From Pontibacter pamirensis (GTDB taxonomy: Bacteria; Bacteroidota; Bacteroidia; Cytophagales; Hymenobacteraceae): a DNA stretch of 64,000 nt. The position numbers and the translations under genes are program-made. The number at the start of each line of letters is the position of its first letter. The first letter of the stretch is position 1. Below the pieces are notes generated by a model that ran no database searches, was not told the DNA's origin, and saw only the letters and a program-made list of their open reading frames with translations. Positions 33,456 through 42,280 of the stretch are shown here, piece by piece. The stretch spans positions 41,877-105,876 of the forward strand of contig NZ_SSNI01000023.1 of NCBI RefSeq assembly GCF_010015475.1, read 5' to 3'.

Positions 33456-34760
33456 ATGGCTTCATTTGAAGTAATTGGCGGAAACAAACTAAAAGGCGAT
33501 ATATACCCACAGGGAGCGAAAAACGAAGCGCTCCAGATACTATGTGCAGTATTGCTCACCGCAGAACCTGTCACCATTTCTAATATCCCTGACATCCGGG
33601 ACGTAAATAAACTGATAGAACTGCTGCGCGACTTAGGAGTGCATGTGGAGCAATTGGCTCCGGACACGTACCTCTTCCGTGCTGACGACATCAACCTTGA
33701 TTACCTGGAGTCAGAGCAGTTTGTGGAGTTAGGACGTTCTATTCGTGGCTCTGTCATGATTGTGGGACCTTTACTAGCGCGCTTTGGCCAGGCTAAAATG
33801 CCGAAGCCGGGTGGAGACAAAATCGGTCGCCGCCGCCTTGATACGCACTTCGCAGGTCTCGAGAAACTGGGCGCGCGCTTTAACTATGACACGCCGGATA
33901 TTTTTTACAGCGCCACTGCCGACCGCCTAAAAGGCGCTTACATGCTGCTCGACGAAGCATCTGTAACCGGTACAGCCAACATCCTGATGGGAGCTGTTTT
34001 AGCGGAGGGCACCACTACCATCTACAACGCTGCCTGCGAGCCTTATATACAACAGCTCTGCCGGATGCTGATTCGCATGGGCGCGAAAATAAATGGCGTT
34101 GGTTCTAACCTTCTTGTGATTGATGGTGTGGAGAAACTTCAGGGCACTGAGCACGTGATGTTGCCCGACATGATTGAGATTGGTTCTTTTATGGGGCTGG
34201 CAGCCATGACGGCCTCTGAGATAACAATTAAGAACTGCAGAATTCCGGAATTAGGCCTTATTCCTGAGACTTTCCAGCGCCTGGGCGTAAAGATGGAGTT
34301 CCGCGGTGACGACATCTATATTCCGGAGCAGGACCATTATGAGGTGGACACATATATTGATGGCAGTATCCTGAATATATCTGACCACACCTGGCCCGGC
34401 CTTACCCCTGACTTGCTGAGTGTAGCGCTGGTAACAGCCACACAGGCCAAAGGCACTGTGCTCATTCACCAGAAGATGTTTGAGAGCCGCCTGTTCTTTG
34501 TAGATAAACTCATTGACATGGGTGCTCAGATTATTCTCTGCGACCCGCACAGAGCCACTGTCATCGGCCAGAACAACCAGATACCGCTTCGTGGCATCCG
34601 GATGACTTCTCCTGACATTCGTGCCGGTGTAGCGCTACTTATTGCCGCCCTTTCAGCAGAAGGACGCAGCATCATCGATAACGTGGAGCAGATTGACCGT
34701 GGCTATCAGAACATTGATGGCCGCTTGAATGCTATTGGCGCACAGATTAGAAGAATTTAA
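33456..34760 (+). CDS. murA: UDP-N-acetylglucosamine 1-carboxyvinyltransferase, Asp-type
   Basis: A 434-residue MurA (EPSP synthase fold): GGNKLKGDIYPQGAKNEALQ with the catalytic Lys/Asn at the start, SVMIVGPLLARFGQAKMPKPGG, and a closing TSPDIRAGVALLIAALSAEG. It makes UDP-GlcNAc-enolpyruvate, the first committed step of peptidoglycan synthesis. The loop residue that is Cys115 in E. coli is Asp121 here (PGGDKIG). Asp-type MurA enzymes remain active but escape covalent inhibition by fosfomycin. Second gene of an operon with DUF4290 and followed by a strong terminator. Confidence 0.95.
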   Translation: MASFEVIGGNKLKGDIYPQGAKNEALQILCAVLLTAEPVTISNIPDIRDVNKLIELLRDLGVHVEQLAPDTYLFRADDINLDYLESEQFVELGRSIRGSVMIVGPLLARFGQAKMPKPGGDKIGRRRLDTHFAGLEKLGARFNYDTPDIFYSATADRLKGAYMLLDEASVTGTANILMGAVLAEGTTTIYNAACEPYIQQLCRMLIRMGAKINGVGSNLLVIDGVEKLQGTEHVMLPDMIEIGSFMGLAAMTASEITIKNCRIPELGLIPETFQRLGVKMEFRGDDIYIPEQDHYEVDTYIDGSILNISDHTWPGLTPDLLSVALVTATQAKGTVLIHQKMFESRLFFVDKLIDMGAQIILCDPHRATVIGQNNQIPLRGIRMTSPDIRAGVALLIAALSAEGRSIIDNVEQIDRGYQNIDGRLNAIGAQIRRI

Positions 34761-34777
34761 AGTCTTATCACTTAATA

Positions 34778-34821
34778 GTAAAACAAAAGGAGCACCGGTC
34801 TTGGTGCTCCTTTTGTTTTAC
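34778..34821. terminator. Terminator after murA, 19-bp stem
   Basis: Arms 34778-34796 and 34803-34821 are perfect reverse complements around loop GGTCTT. The U-tract TTTTGTTTT is inside the stem, as in the ychF terminator. Confidence 0.9.
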
Positions 34822-34855
34822 ACGTATGTTTATGCAACCAACATGCTGAAATGCT

Positions 34856-35416
34856 ATGCCATCTGAACTTGAAAAAATGCTGAGCGGAGAACTTTATGTT
34901 GCCGCAGATCCACAGCTAACAGAGATGCGTGTAAAAGCACGTACCCTCCTGGCGCAGTACAATGCTCTTCCTTTTGGGCAGACAGACAAGCGCCGTGAGT
35001 TAATTAGCCAGATGTTCGGGCAGGTCGGGCAGAACGCAGAGATCCAGCCCCCCTTCTACTGCGACTATGGCTGCCACATTCACGCTGGTGATAACCTCTA
35101 CATGAACTTTAATTGCGTGGTGCTAGACTGTGCCACAGTTAAAATTGGCGATAATGTACAGTTTGGTCCTAACGTTCAAATCTACACTGCCACGCATCCG
35201 CTTCTGGCTTCAGAGCGCATCAAGGGTCCCGAGTTGGCATACCCTATCACCATCGGCAATAACGTCTGGCTGGGAGGCGGCACCATTGTCTGCCCCGGTG
35301 TAACCATTGGTGTCAACACCACCATTGGTGCAGGCAGCGTGGTTACAAAAGATGTGCCGCCTTATGTATTTGCCGCTGGCAATCCATGCCGTATCATCAG
35401 AGAACTACCAACATAA
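34856..35416 (+). CDS. Sugar O-acetyltransferase (maltose acetyltransferase type)
   Basis: A 186-residue left-handed parallel beta-helix enzyme. N-terminal MLSGELYVAADPQL is the maltose/galactoside acetyltransferase signature. Hexapeptide repeats follow (IHAGDNLYMNFNCVVLD, VKIGDNVQFGPNVQI, catalytic His in YTATHP, ITIGNNVWLGGG, VTIGVNTTIGAGSVVTKDV, GNPCRIIR). It transfers acetyl from acetyl-CoA to a sugar hydroxyl. The exact sugar is unknown. It converges with the methyltransferase gene. Confidence 0.93.
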   Translation: MPSELEKMLSGELYVAADPQLTEMRVKARTLLAQYNALPFGQTDKRRELISQMFGQVGQNAEIQPPFYCDYGCHIHAGDNLYMNFNCVVLDCATVKIGDNVQFGPNVQIYTATHPLLASERIKGPELAYPITIGNNVWLGGGTIVCPGVTIGVNTTIGAGSVVTKDVPPYVFAAGNPCRIIRELPT

Positions 35417-35462
35417 CGCTTGTTGACCCTCAACGGTGGATATATTTCATCTTTATTGAGGC

Positions 35463-36647
35463 CTATGCATTATTCTCTGCTCCGCTCCTGCGGCTTCCTC
35501 TGTAAAGTTCATACTTTAGTAAACGGCAATCGATGGGGCCATTGTATAAAGGAGTACGGCGGGAGGCACGCAAACCTACATTCTTGGCAGCCTCCAAATT
35601 TCCTGTGAACACAAAGGCATCATAGCCTTGATAATTGTTCTTCAGTGCATCGCCAATGTTTTTGTAAAGTAATTCGATGTCTTCTGAAACGATACGTTCG
35701 TTATACGGCGGATTCATCACCACCACTCCTGGCGCAGCTGGTGCCTCTGTCTTAAAAAAGTCAGCCTCCTCTACTTTAATGACATTCTCCAGACCAGCAT
35801 TTTCTATATTATTCTGTGCCGCCTGCACATAATCCGGGTCAATATCATAGCCCATGATAGTTGCTTTGGGGTCAAAGCTGGCTTTCGCTTCCGCCGTTTT
35901 CCAAAGCATTTCAAACAGACCGGCATCATAGTCCTTCCAGCTCTCAAAGCCATAGGGGTCGCGGCGGTAAAGGCCGGGAGCTATATTCTGCGCCATCATG
36001 GCAGCTTCTATCAGAAATGTACCAGAGCCGCACATAGGATCTATAAACGGGGATTTTTTGTCCCAGCCTGTTAGCTTAATAATGCCGGCTGCCAGCACCT
36101 CGTTCAGGGGCGCAACGTTGGTCTGCAGGCGGTATCCGCGGCGGTGCAATGAATCACCGGATGAATCCATAGACATGGTGACCATGTTCTCGTGCATGTG
36201 CAGGTTAAAGCGTACATCTGCATGAACCTTATCTACGGATGGACGCTTGCCAGTAGCCTTTCGGAACTGGTCCACGATAGCGTCTTTTGTTAATTGCGCT
36301 ACATACAGCGAGTGCTCAAAGGTAGAATGACTTACGGCGGCACTGATAGCGAACGTCTGGTCCAGGTTCAGGTACTGAGACCAATCTATTTTCTGCACCT
36401 GTTCATACAAATCCTTCTCATCGCGGGCCTTAAAGTTGCGAAATGGCTTTAGCACCCGAATGGCGGTACGGCACCACAAATTAGCCTCATACAGCTGCCG
36501 GAGATTACCAGAGCAAGTCACTGCGCGTGTCCCTACTTTGATGTATTCCATGTCCAGGGAGCGGAGCTCTTCTGCCAGTACTTCCTCTAAGCCTGCTAAT
36601 GTAGTAACCGTTATATTAAAATTGCCGTTTGGTTTTGCCTTCGCCAT
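35463..36647 (-). CDS. THUMP-domain class I SAM-dependent RNA methyltransferase (RlmL N-half type)
   Basis: A 394-residue protein. An N-terminal ferredoxin-like and THUMP domain (FNITVTTLAGLEEVLAEEL, through residue about 160) is followed by the methyltransferase: PFIDPMCGSGTFLIEAAMMA (SAM loop, motif I), IMGYDIDPDYVQAA, and VVVMNPPYNERI (NPPY, motif IV, N2-guanine methylation). It is like the N-terminal half of E. coli RlmL or Bacillus YpsC, modifying 23S rRNA at guanine. Length is typical of the standalone form. Confidence 0.92.
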   Translation of the reverse strand: MAKAKPNGNFNITVTTLAGLEEVLAEELRSLDMEYIKVGTRAVTCSGNLRQLYEANLWCRTAIRVLKPFRNFKARDEKDLYEQVQKIDWSQYLNLDQTFAISAAVSHSTFEHSLYVAQLTKDAIVDQFRKATGKRPSVDKVHADVRFNLHMHENMVTMSMDSSGDSLHRRGYRLQTNVAPLNEVLAAGIIKLTGWDKKSPFIDPMCGSGTFLIEAAMMAQNIAPGLYRRDPYGFESWKDYDAGLFEMLWKTAEAKASFDPKATIMGYDIDPDYVQAAQNNIENAGLENVIKVEEADFFKTEAPAAPGVVVMNPPYNERIVSEDIELLYKNIGDALKNNYQGYDAFVFTGNLEAAKNVGLRASRRTPLYNGPIDCRLLKYELYRGSRRSGAENNA

Positions 36648-37239
36648 GATCTATGTTTTATATGCCTACAAAGATATAGTATAGATGTACGAGTTCCGAA
36701 TTAGGAAGCATAGGTGCAGCTCGAACAACCAGGAGAGAAAGAACGATTGAGCGGCAAAAAGACACTACTGTACCCGTTTAAGCAGCAATCAAACTATCCA
36801 TGTTGTTTTCAATGATTTCGGTAAACCGACTGATTTTTATAGATATACTTATTTCAGCGGCAACACCTTCTGAGAGTGCTGTCGGATGACCGAAGGTAAA
36901 TTCTTATCCTCTGAGAAGCGATCGAATAGTAAGGTAAACGCAAAGAAAGCCATGTTAAACCGCTCTTTTGCATATAAAAGTTATTTGCCAGTGCTAATGC
37001 AACAGGATATAACATCTGCTAAACAAATTAAAAAGATAATCTACAAACTAAAGCAAGATTGAAGCAATTTTGTCTCTTTCAGCTTCCTGAAGCATAAAAC
37101 AGCGATAAAGACGCATAGGAATAACATAGCCAAAATAAGAAAATCTATATATTATAATATTAATAACACCTCTGGTAATAAGTAACAAAAACTAGGATTA
37201 GGTAGTAATTAGGCTTGAGGTAAGGCTACAGCCGTATCC
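36648..37239. other. Long AT-rich leader region before the hybrid kinase gene
   Basis: About 590 bases with no convincing gene. A 36-codon frame at 36952-37062 starts with ATG but resembles nothing. No clear promoter was picked; the sequence becomes very AT-rich after 37140. It separates the housekeeping block from the exopolysaccharide locus. Confidence 0.5.
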
Positions 37240-39309
37240 ATGCATAACCTGTCTATGAAAATAATAACTCTCCCTATAGAGGAATCTTCACATATAAAGA
37301 AGTCTCTATCTCATAAAATAGGTGAACCTGGTAGTGAGCGGAATCATCATAACGCAATAGAACTACCTTCTGAGATCACCTCTCCTTCTGTTCGGATCAA
37401 ATGCTTTGCTGCCTACTGCAAGCAGTGGCTTAAACTAATCCTCGGTTTTACCACAAAAGACACTGCCTCTAGCCGCTCACTATCAACGGGCGTAGGTAAT
37501 ATGAAGGCTGTTAAAGAAAGTGACACAGATGAGACTATGTCTTTTGATTCAAGCTTTAACACAGCAATAAGCAAAGGCGCTAATGTAAAGTTCAACCACC
37601 TGTTTCCTTTGAAAGCGTCTGACGAGAAAAGTGCCGGTGCGGGTAGTTTGCACGATACCAGAAAAAAGGATCAAAGGCTTAGAACAGGCATTTACACACA
37701 ACGTGACAAGGATAGAAAAACTGTCGAGCCTCACAGACTAAAAGCAGAAGAAACGTCCAAACCTAAACACAGTGAAGCGGGAGCACTACTGGCAGAAACT
37801 GAGCAGATCGCCAGAATCGGCAGTTGGGAGTATACTGTAGAAGCACATAACTTTTTCTGCACTGATTTTGTGTATACGCTGCTGAGGATCCCGACAAAAA
37901 AAACAGTAAGCAGCTTTCTTTCCTTTCTTCAGTATTTTATTGAGGAGGACCGACCCAAACTTACTCATGGCTGGAGCCAGGCTTTAAGTAATGGGAAAGC
38001 GTTAAACTGCGTTACCCGTTTAGGGCATTTGCAGGAAAACACCTGGGTTAGAGTTATAATGAAGCCGGTTTACAAAGATAACAGGCTGTTGAAAGTTATA
38101 GGCACCTTGCAGGATGTGACGGATTGCATAGAGACTCAAATGCAGCTCTTAGCAGAAAAAGAAAAGGCTGAACAAAGCACAAAAGCAAAATCAGAGTTTG
38201 TCTCGCTGATGAGCCACGAAATTCGTACCCCTTTAAATGCCATCATGGGACATACGTACCTGCTTCTACAAGAAGAGAACGTGGCTCAGGAGCACAAAGA
38301 GAACCTCCAGTCCATCCACTTCTCTTCGCAAAACATGCTGACACTGATCAACAATACCCTTGATTTTTCAAGAATTGAAGCCGGCAAAATTGAACTTGAG
38401 AAGGTTAACTTTCAATTAACAGACTTATTAAAAAAAATAATCCGAGCACTTTCCACACGAGCCTCGGAAAAACACCTGAATCTCGTGTTGAATTTGGGTG
38501 AAGACACACCATCTGAAGTTGCGGGAGATCCGGCAAGGCTGACACAAATCCTGAACAACCTGATAAGCAACGCCATTAAGTTCACAATCTCTGGAAGTGT
38601 TACGCTATCTGTAGAGGTTGTGTATCAGTCAAACGATGATTGGGTACTGGAATTCATGGTAACGGATACCGGTGTAGGCATACCTGTAGACAAACAGCAG
38701 AAAATTTTTGAAAGCTTTGTGCAAGCCAGTGCGGCGACACACCGCCAGTACGGTGGCAGTGGATTGGGCCTGGCCATCACTAAGAAAATTGTAGAACTGC
38801 AAAACGGAAGTATTCACCTTATTAGCACGCCGGGAGCAGGCTCAGAATTTGCTGTGCGGCTACGTTTCCTGAAACCGGATATATCCCTTGAGTCCCTAAA
38901 GGCAATAGAACCGGCACAAAAGTCAGCATCTACCTTAAAAGACGCAAAAGTTCTGGTGATAGACGATAATATCTTCAATAACATGGTGGCCAGCAAACTT
39001 CTCATTAGTTGGCAGGCAGAAGTAGACACTGCGGGAGATGGCTTTGCCGCAATTGAAAAAATGAAGACAACTGCTTATGATCTTGTTTTAATGGACCTGC
39101 ATATGCCTGTTATGAATGGGTTTGAAGCTATGGCGGAAATACGAAGCCTTGGCTACACCTTGCCTATCATCGCCCTGACTGCCAATGCCTGTGAAGATGA
39201 AAAGAAAATAATACTAGCCCTTGGCGGCAATGATTACATCACAAAACCATTTGCACCGCAGGAACTGCAAGATAAAATGCTGAAGCATTTGCAGCCGATG
39301 TGCTATTAG
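37240..39309 (+). CDS. Hybrid sensor histidine kinase/response regulator
   Basis: A 689-residue cytoplasmic protein (no membrane segment seen). Residues 1-180 have no known domain and look flexible. A PAS domain spans about 185-305 (ETEQIARIGSWEY, VIGTLQDVTD). The kinase core has H-box FVSLMSHEIRTPLNAIMG (His326), N-box LNNLISNAIKFT, DTGVGIP and GSGLGLAITKKI. The receiver starts VLVIDDN and carries Asp619 (LVLMDLHMP) and Lys669. All catalytic residues are present. It is the only complete kinase in this locus and probable phosphate source for the adjoining relay. Confidence 0.9.
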   Translation: MHNLSMKIITLPIEESSHIKKSLSHKIGEPGSERNHHNAIELPSEITSPSVRIKCFAAYCKQWLKLILGFTTKDTASSRSLSTGVGNMKAVKESDTDETMSFDSSFNTAISKGANVKFNHLFPLKASDEKSAGAGSLHDTRKKDQRLRTGIYTQRDKDRKTVEPHRLKAEETSKPKHSEAGALLAETEQIARIGSWEYTVEAHNFFCTDFVYTLLRIPTKKTVSSFLSFLQYFIEEDRPKLTHGWSQALSNGKALNCVTRLGHLQENTWVRVIMKPVYKDNRLLKVIGTLQDVTDCIETQMQLLAEKEKAEQSTKAKSEFVSLMSHEIRTPLNAIMGHTYLLLQEENVAQEHKENLQSIHFSSQNMLTLINNTLDFSRIEAGKIELEKVNFQLTDLLKKIIRALSTRASEKHLNLVLNLGEDTPSEVAGDPARLTQILNNLISNAIKFTISGSVTLSVEVVYQSNDDWVLEFMVTDTGVGIPVDKQQKIFESFVQASAATHRQYGGSGLGLAITKKIVELQNGSIHLISTPGAGSEFAVRLRFLKPDISLESLKAIEPAQKSASTLKDAKVLVIDDNIFNNMVASKLLISWQAEVDTAGDGFAAIEKMKTTAYDLVLMDLHMPVMNGFEAMAEIRSLGYTLPIIALTANACEDEKKIILALGGNDYITKPFAPQELQDKMLKHLQPMCY

Positions 39310-39378
39310 CATTACCCTTAGAATGCCCTCTTGTAGAAGTCTCAAATAAATCGTGTTAAAGGTCCTGATTTTTGCACA

Positions 39379-39411
39379 AGGAGTGTAGAAGCAACTTACT
39401 GTTACACTCCT
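39379..39411. terminator. Hairpin between the two hybrid kinase genes
   Basis: Nine-bp stem AGGAGTGTA / TACACTCCT with a 15-base loop, no T-tract. It may be a weak terminator or processing site. Confidence 0.3.
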
Positions 39412-39588
39412 GTTATGCTTTCCAGCGAACATTTGGGGAATAGCGATGTATAACAACACTGATACACCTTCTATTATTTTTTGTCACTGGGGCAGGATGC
39501 TATAGGCAAGTAACCTGCTTCACTCATATTAGCCTTTAAAGGAATCTCATAAGATACTTATACCACAAAACAAGCTTAAGAATCAAAA

Positions 39589-41445
39589 ATGGAATTCGCC
39601 AAGCAGGTTATTCAAACCGACCCCAACCCCACCTATGTTAAAAATGAACATGGCAAGTTCGTACTTGCTAATGCTGCCTATGCAGACTTACATGGCCTTA
39701 CTGTAGAAGAAATGCTGACAAAGGATACCAATTTTTTTGATTACTCTTACGAAAGGGATCTTGAACTGCTCAGGAAAAATGAGGCATTAAGCATCGAGGA
39801 GTTATATAAACTAAAAAACGGCGAAAAAAAATGGTTTAATACCATAAAAAAAACATTCACTCAGCCTGACGGCACACGCTACTTATTATCTGTTTCATCA
39901 GATATCACTTTGCTGAAAAGTGCAGTGCAGGCGGCAGAAGAATCCGCCAGGTCGAAGGAGAGTTTTCTTGCCAGTTTAAGCAATGAGATTAGTATATCTG
40001 TGAGCGCTATTTCAGGCATCGTAAAGCTAATGAAAAAGAGCTTACTTAATAAGGACCAGGAAGGGTACCTGGATACCATCACTTCCATTGCTGATAACTT
40101 GTTAGTACCTCCAAGCGAACTACTGGAAGTTGCAAAATTGGAGGCAGGTGAAGTGAAGACTGTCACTGTACCTTTCGAAATTTCAACTGTTATCGGTGAG
40201 ACGGTGCGGGCAGTGGCCTGCAAGGAGCAAGGTGTGAAAATCCATTATAACGAAACGGTGGAAAAAATACCAATGGTGGAAGGGGATCCTTTTCTTTTAA
40301 GCCAGGTCTTGATTAAACTGATTAACAACGCCATCAAATACATGAGGCATGGCGAAATGACCGTCTCGGTAGAGCGTCTTGAAATTTCAGATGACATGCT
40401 TCATATATCCTGCTGTTTAAAGGAAACGGATGTTGGCTTTAGTGCTGCTAATTTCAAAACAGTACATGATACATTAATAGAAGAACAAAGTATTCTTAAC
40501 CAACTCTATAACGGCACAGGACTAGGACTAACTATCGCTAAGAAGCTGCTTGAACTGCAGAAAGGAAAGTTATGGCTGGAAAATAAACCTGGTCAGGGTA
40601 ATTGTTTTTACTTTAGTATCCCCTATACCCTTTCTAAAAGTGACAGTTCTTTAAATAAAGTAGCGTCTCATACAAAATCCGACCAGCTGAACGGGCTTAG
40701 AATTTTAATAGCAGAAGATAACCACCTAAATGAGCTGCTGTTAACATCTCAACTAAAGCCATTCGGCATAGACACTGACATAGCCTATAACGGTGAGCAA
40801 GCCCTGGTAAAGGCCAACGAAACGAAGTATGATTTGATTCTCATGGACATACAGATGCCAAAGCTCGACGGCATCAAAGCCACTTATGAAATTCGAAATA
40901 AACAAAGCCTGAATGAATATACCCCTATTATAGCGCTCACAGCTGATTTTCATGAGATTGATGAGGATCGCTACAAGTACTATGGCTTTACAGATTGTAT
41001 GCTGAAGCCTTACCCTGAATCAAAGCTGCTGCAAATTATTGCATGCTACGCTGGCCGCAAAACAGCACCTCAGAACCCAACACCGCATAAGGCTCCAAAT
41101 GAGGAATCAACTTTATATGATTTCTCTGGCCTGGGCAATCTTAAGGACGATGCACTTTTTATCCGGAGGATGCAGCAAATGTTTGTTGAAACCGTTCCCC
41201 TGCAGCTGGACGAGTTAGAAGAAGCTATTGAAAGAAAGGAACTTAGTACTGCAGCCCACATTGCGCATAAGCTGAAGTCCACATTTGGAAACATTAAGAT
41301 TATGATAGCTACAGAAGCTGTGAAAAGGATAGAAGAACATGCTAATAGTAAAACGAAAATGGATGAAATGTTACGTCTAATGCAAATTGTGCGTGAAGAA
41401 GTTAATAAAGTGATAAGGGTTTTTTCAAATCAGCTACACATTTAA
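39589..41445 (+). CDS. Hybrid pseudo-kinase with receiver and HPt domains
   Basis: A 618-residue cytoplasmic protein: PAS (1-110), HisKA-like helices, HATPase-like domain, receiver and HPt. The H-box reads FLASLSNEISISVSAISG; Asn132 stands where the phosphoacceptor His would be and the Arg-Thr-Pro is gone. The N-box (KLINNAIKYM) and G2 box (GTGLGLTIAKKLLEL) remain, but G1 is broken (ETDVGFSAAN). The receiver is complete (AEDN; Asp420 in LILMDIQMP; Lys473). The HPt domain has AHIAHKLKS with His560. I infer a relay intermediate taking phosphate from the upstream kinase, not an autokinase. Confidence 0.85.
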   Translation: MEFAKQVIQTDPNPTYVKNEHGKFVLANAAYADLHGLTVEEMLTKDTNFFDYSYERDLELLRKNEALSIEELYKLKNGEKKWFNTIKKTFTQPDGTRYLLSVSSDITLLKSAVQAAEESARSKESFLASLSNEISISVSAISGIVKLMKKSLLNKDQEGYLDTITSIADNLLVPPSELLEVAKLEAGEVKTVTVPFEISTVIGETVRAVACKEQGVKIHYNETVEKIPMVEGDPFLLSQVLIKLINNAIKYMRHGEMTVSVERLEISDDMLHISCCLKETDVGFSAANFKTVHDTLIEEQSILNQLYNGTGLGLTIAKKLLELQKGKLWLENKPGQGNCFYFSIPYTLSKSDSSLNKVASHTKSDQLNGLRILIAEDNHLNELLLTSQLKPFGIDTDIAYNGEQALVKANETKYDLILMDIQMPKLDGIKATYEIRNKQSLNEYTPIIALTADFHEIDEDRYKYYGFTDCMLKPYPESKLLQIIACYAGRKTAPQNPTPHKAPNEESTLYDFSGLGNLKDDALFIRRMQQMFVETVPLQLDELEEAIERKELSTAAHIAHKLKSTFGNIKIMIATEAVKRIEEHANSKTKMDEMLRLMQIVREEVNKVIRVFSNQLHI

Positions 41446-41891
41446 CAGTAATAAATTTATGATTGATCTCAAACACCTTACGACAGCGCTGAGTCAAAAG
41501 GCATAAAAATAACAAAATTACAATCTGGCTTCGCGAACAGAAAAAGTACTTAATCAATTATGTGCATGATTTTCAGGTTTAGAAATTGCTGTGGCCTTTT
41601 TTCACTTAATTAAGTTTCAACAAAAGAACTTCTTAAAACTTATGCGATTTGTAAGGTTCTGGAGTAGCCTGTCTTATTTTAAAAACCTTTTTCCAAGTCG
41701 ATAAGTACGTATAGCATCAATGAAAAAATTTCCCGGCAAAGAAATAACATATCCAAGCATGGGAATCAACATAAATATAAATATATAAAGATAAAATAAA
41801 GTATATTTAATAATACTAATGAATCTATATATATAACTATTTAAAGTTGCTTTATAGATATCATCTTTAAGGCAATTAAATACCTTTTATT
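41446..41891. other. AT-rich upstream region of the polysaccharide operon
   Basis: About 445 bases with no gene. The last 140 bases are extremely AT-rich with runs such as TATATATA. They probably hold the promoter and regulatory sites of the operon beginning at 41892. No confident consensus element was recognised. Confidence 0.5.
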
Positions 41892-42269
41892 ATGAAAAAA
41901 CGATTACTGATAGTTGACGATGAACCATCTATAGGCTTAATTCTAGAACACTTCTTCTCAAAAGAATACGAAGTGGTAGTAAAAGAAAATGGACATGCTG
42001 CCATGCTGTGGCTGCAGGATGGTCACTTTACAGATGGTATAGTAGCAGATTACGATATGCCCTATATGAACGGGCTTGAATTTATAATGCAGCTCCGTTC
42101 CAGTACCTTATATAAAGACATCCCCCTGGTCATGTTATCAGGAAAAGATGACACCAACAACAAAATTCTTTGCCTCAAGAATGGAGCCGACGATTATATG
42201 GTTAAGCCTTTCAATCCGGAAGAACTTGATATCAGGCTAAAGAATATGCTTAAAAGAGTTAAGATTTAG
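41892..42269 (+). CDS. Single-domain response regulator
   Basis: A 125-residue receiver with no output domain. Acidic pocket LIVDDEPS, phosphoacceptor Asp53 in GIVADYDMPYMNG, switch residue in VMLSGKDD, and Lys105 in DDYMVKPF are all present. It lies 11 bases upstream of the sugar transferase gene, whose N-terminus is itself a receiver-like domain. It is the likely terminal acceptor of the HPt of the preceding gene, and could pair with the receiver-like domain in the transferase. Output by protein contact is inference. Confidence 0.92.
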   Translation: MKKRLLIVDDEPSIGLILEHFFSKEYEVVVKENGHAAMLWLQDGHFTDGIVADYDMPYMNGLEFIMQLRSSTLYKDIPLVMLSGKDDTNNKILCLKNGADDYMVKPFNPEELDIRLKNMLKRVKI

Positions 42270-42280
42270 AAATCTTTGCC

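Noticed and set aside
36952..37062. 36-codon frame before the hybrid kinase gene
   Set aside because: No ribosome-binding context, no recognisable feature, surrounded by AT-rich non-coding sequence.
41642..41704. 20-codon frame upstream of the response regulator
   Set aside because: Too short and without conserved features; probably chance.
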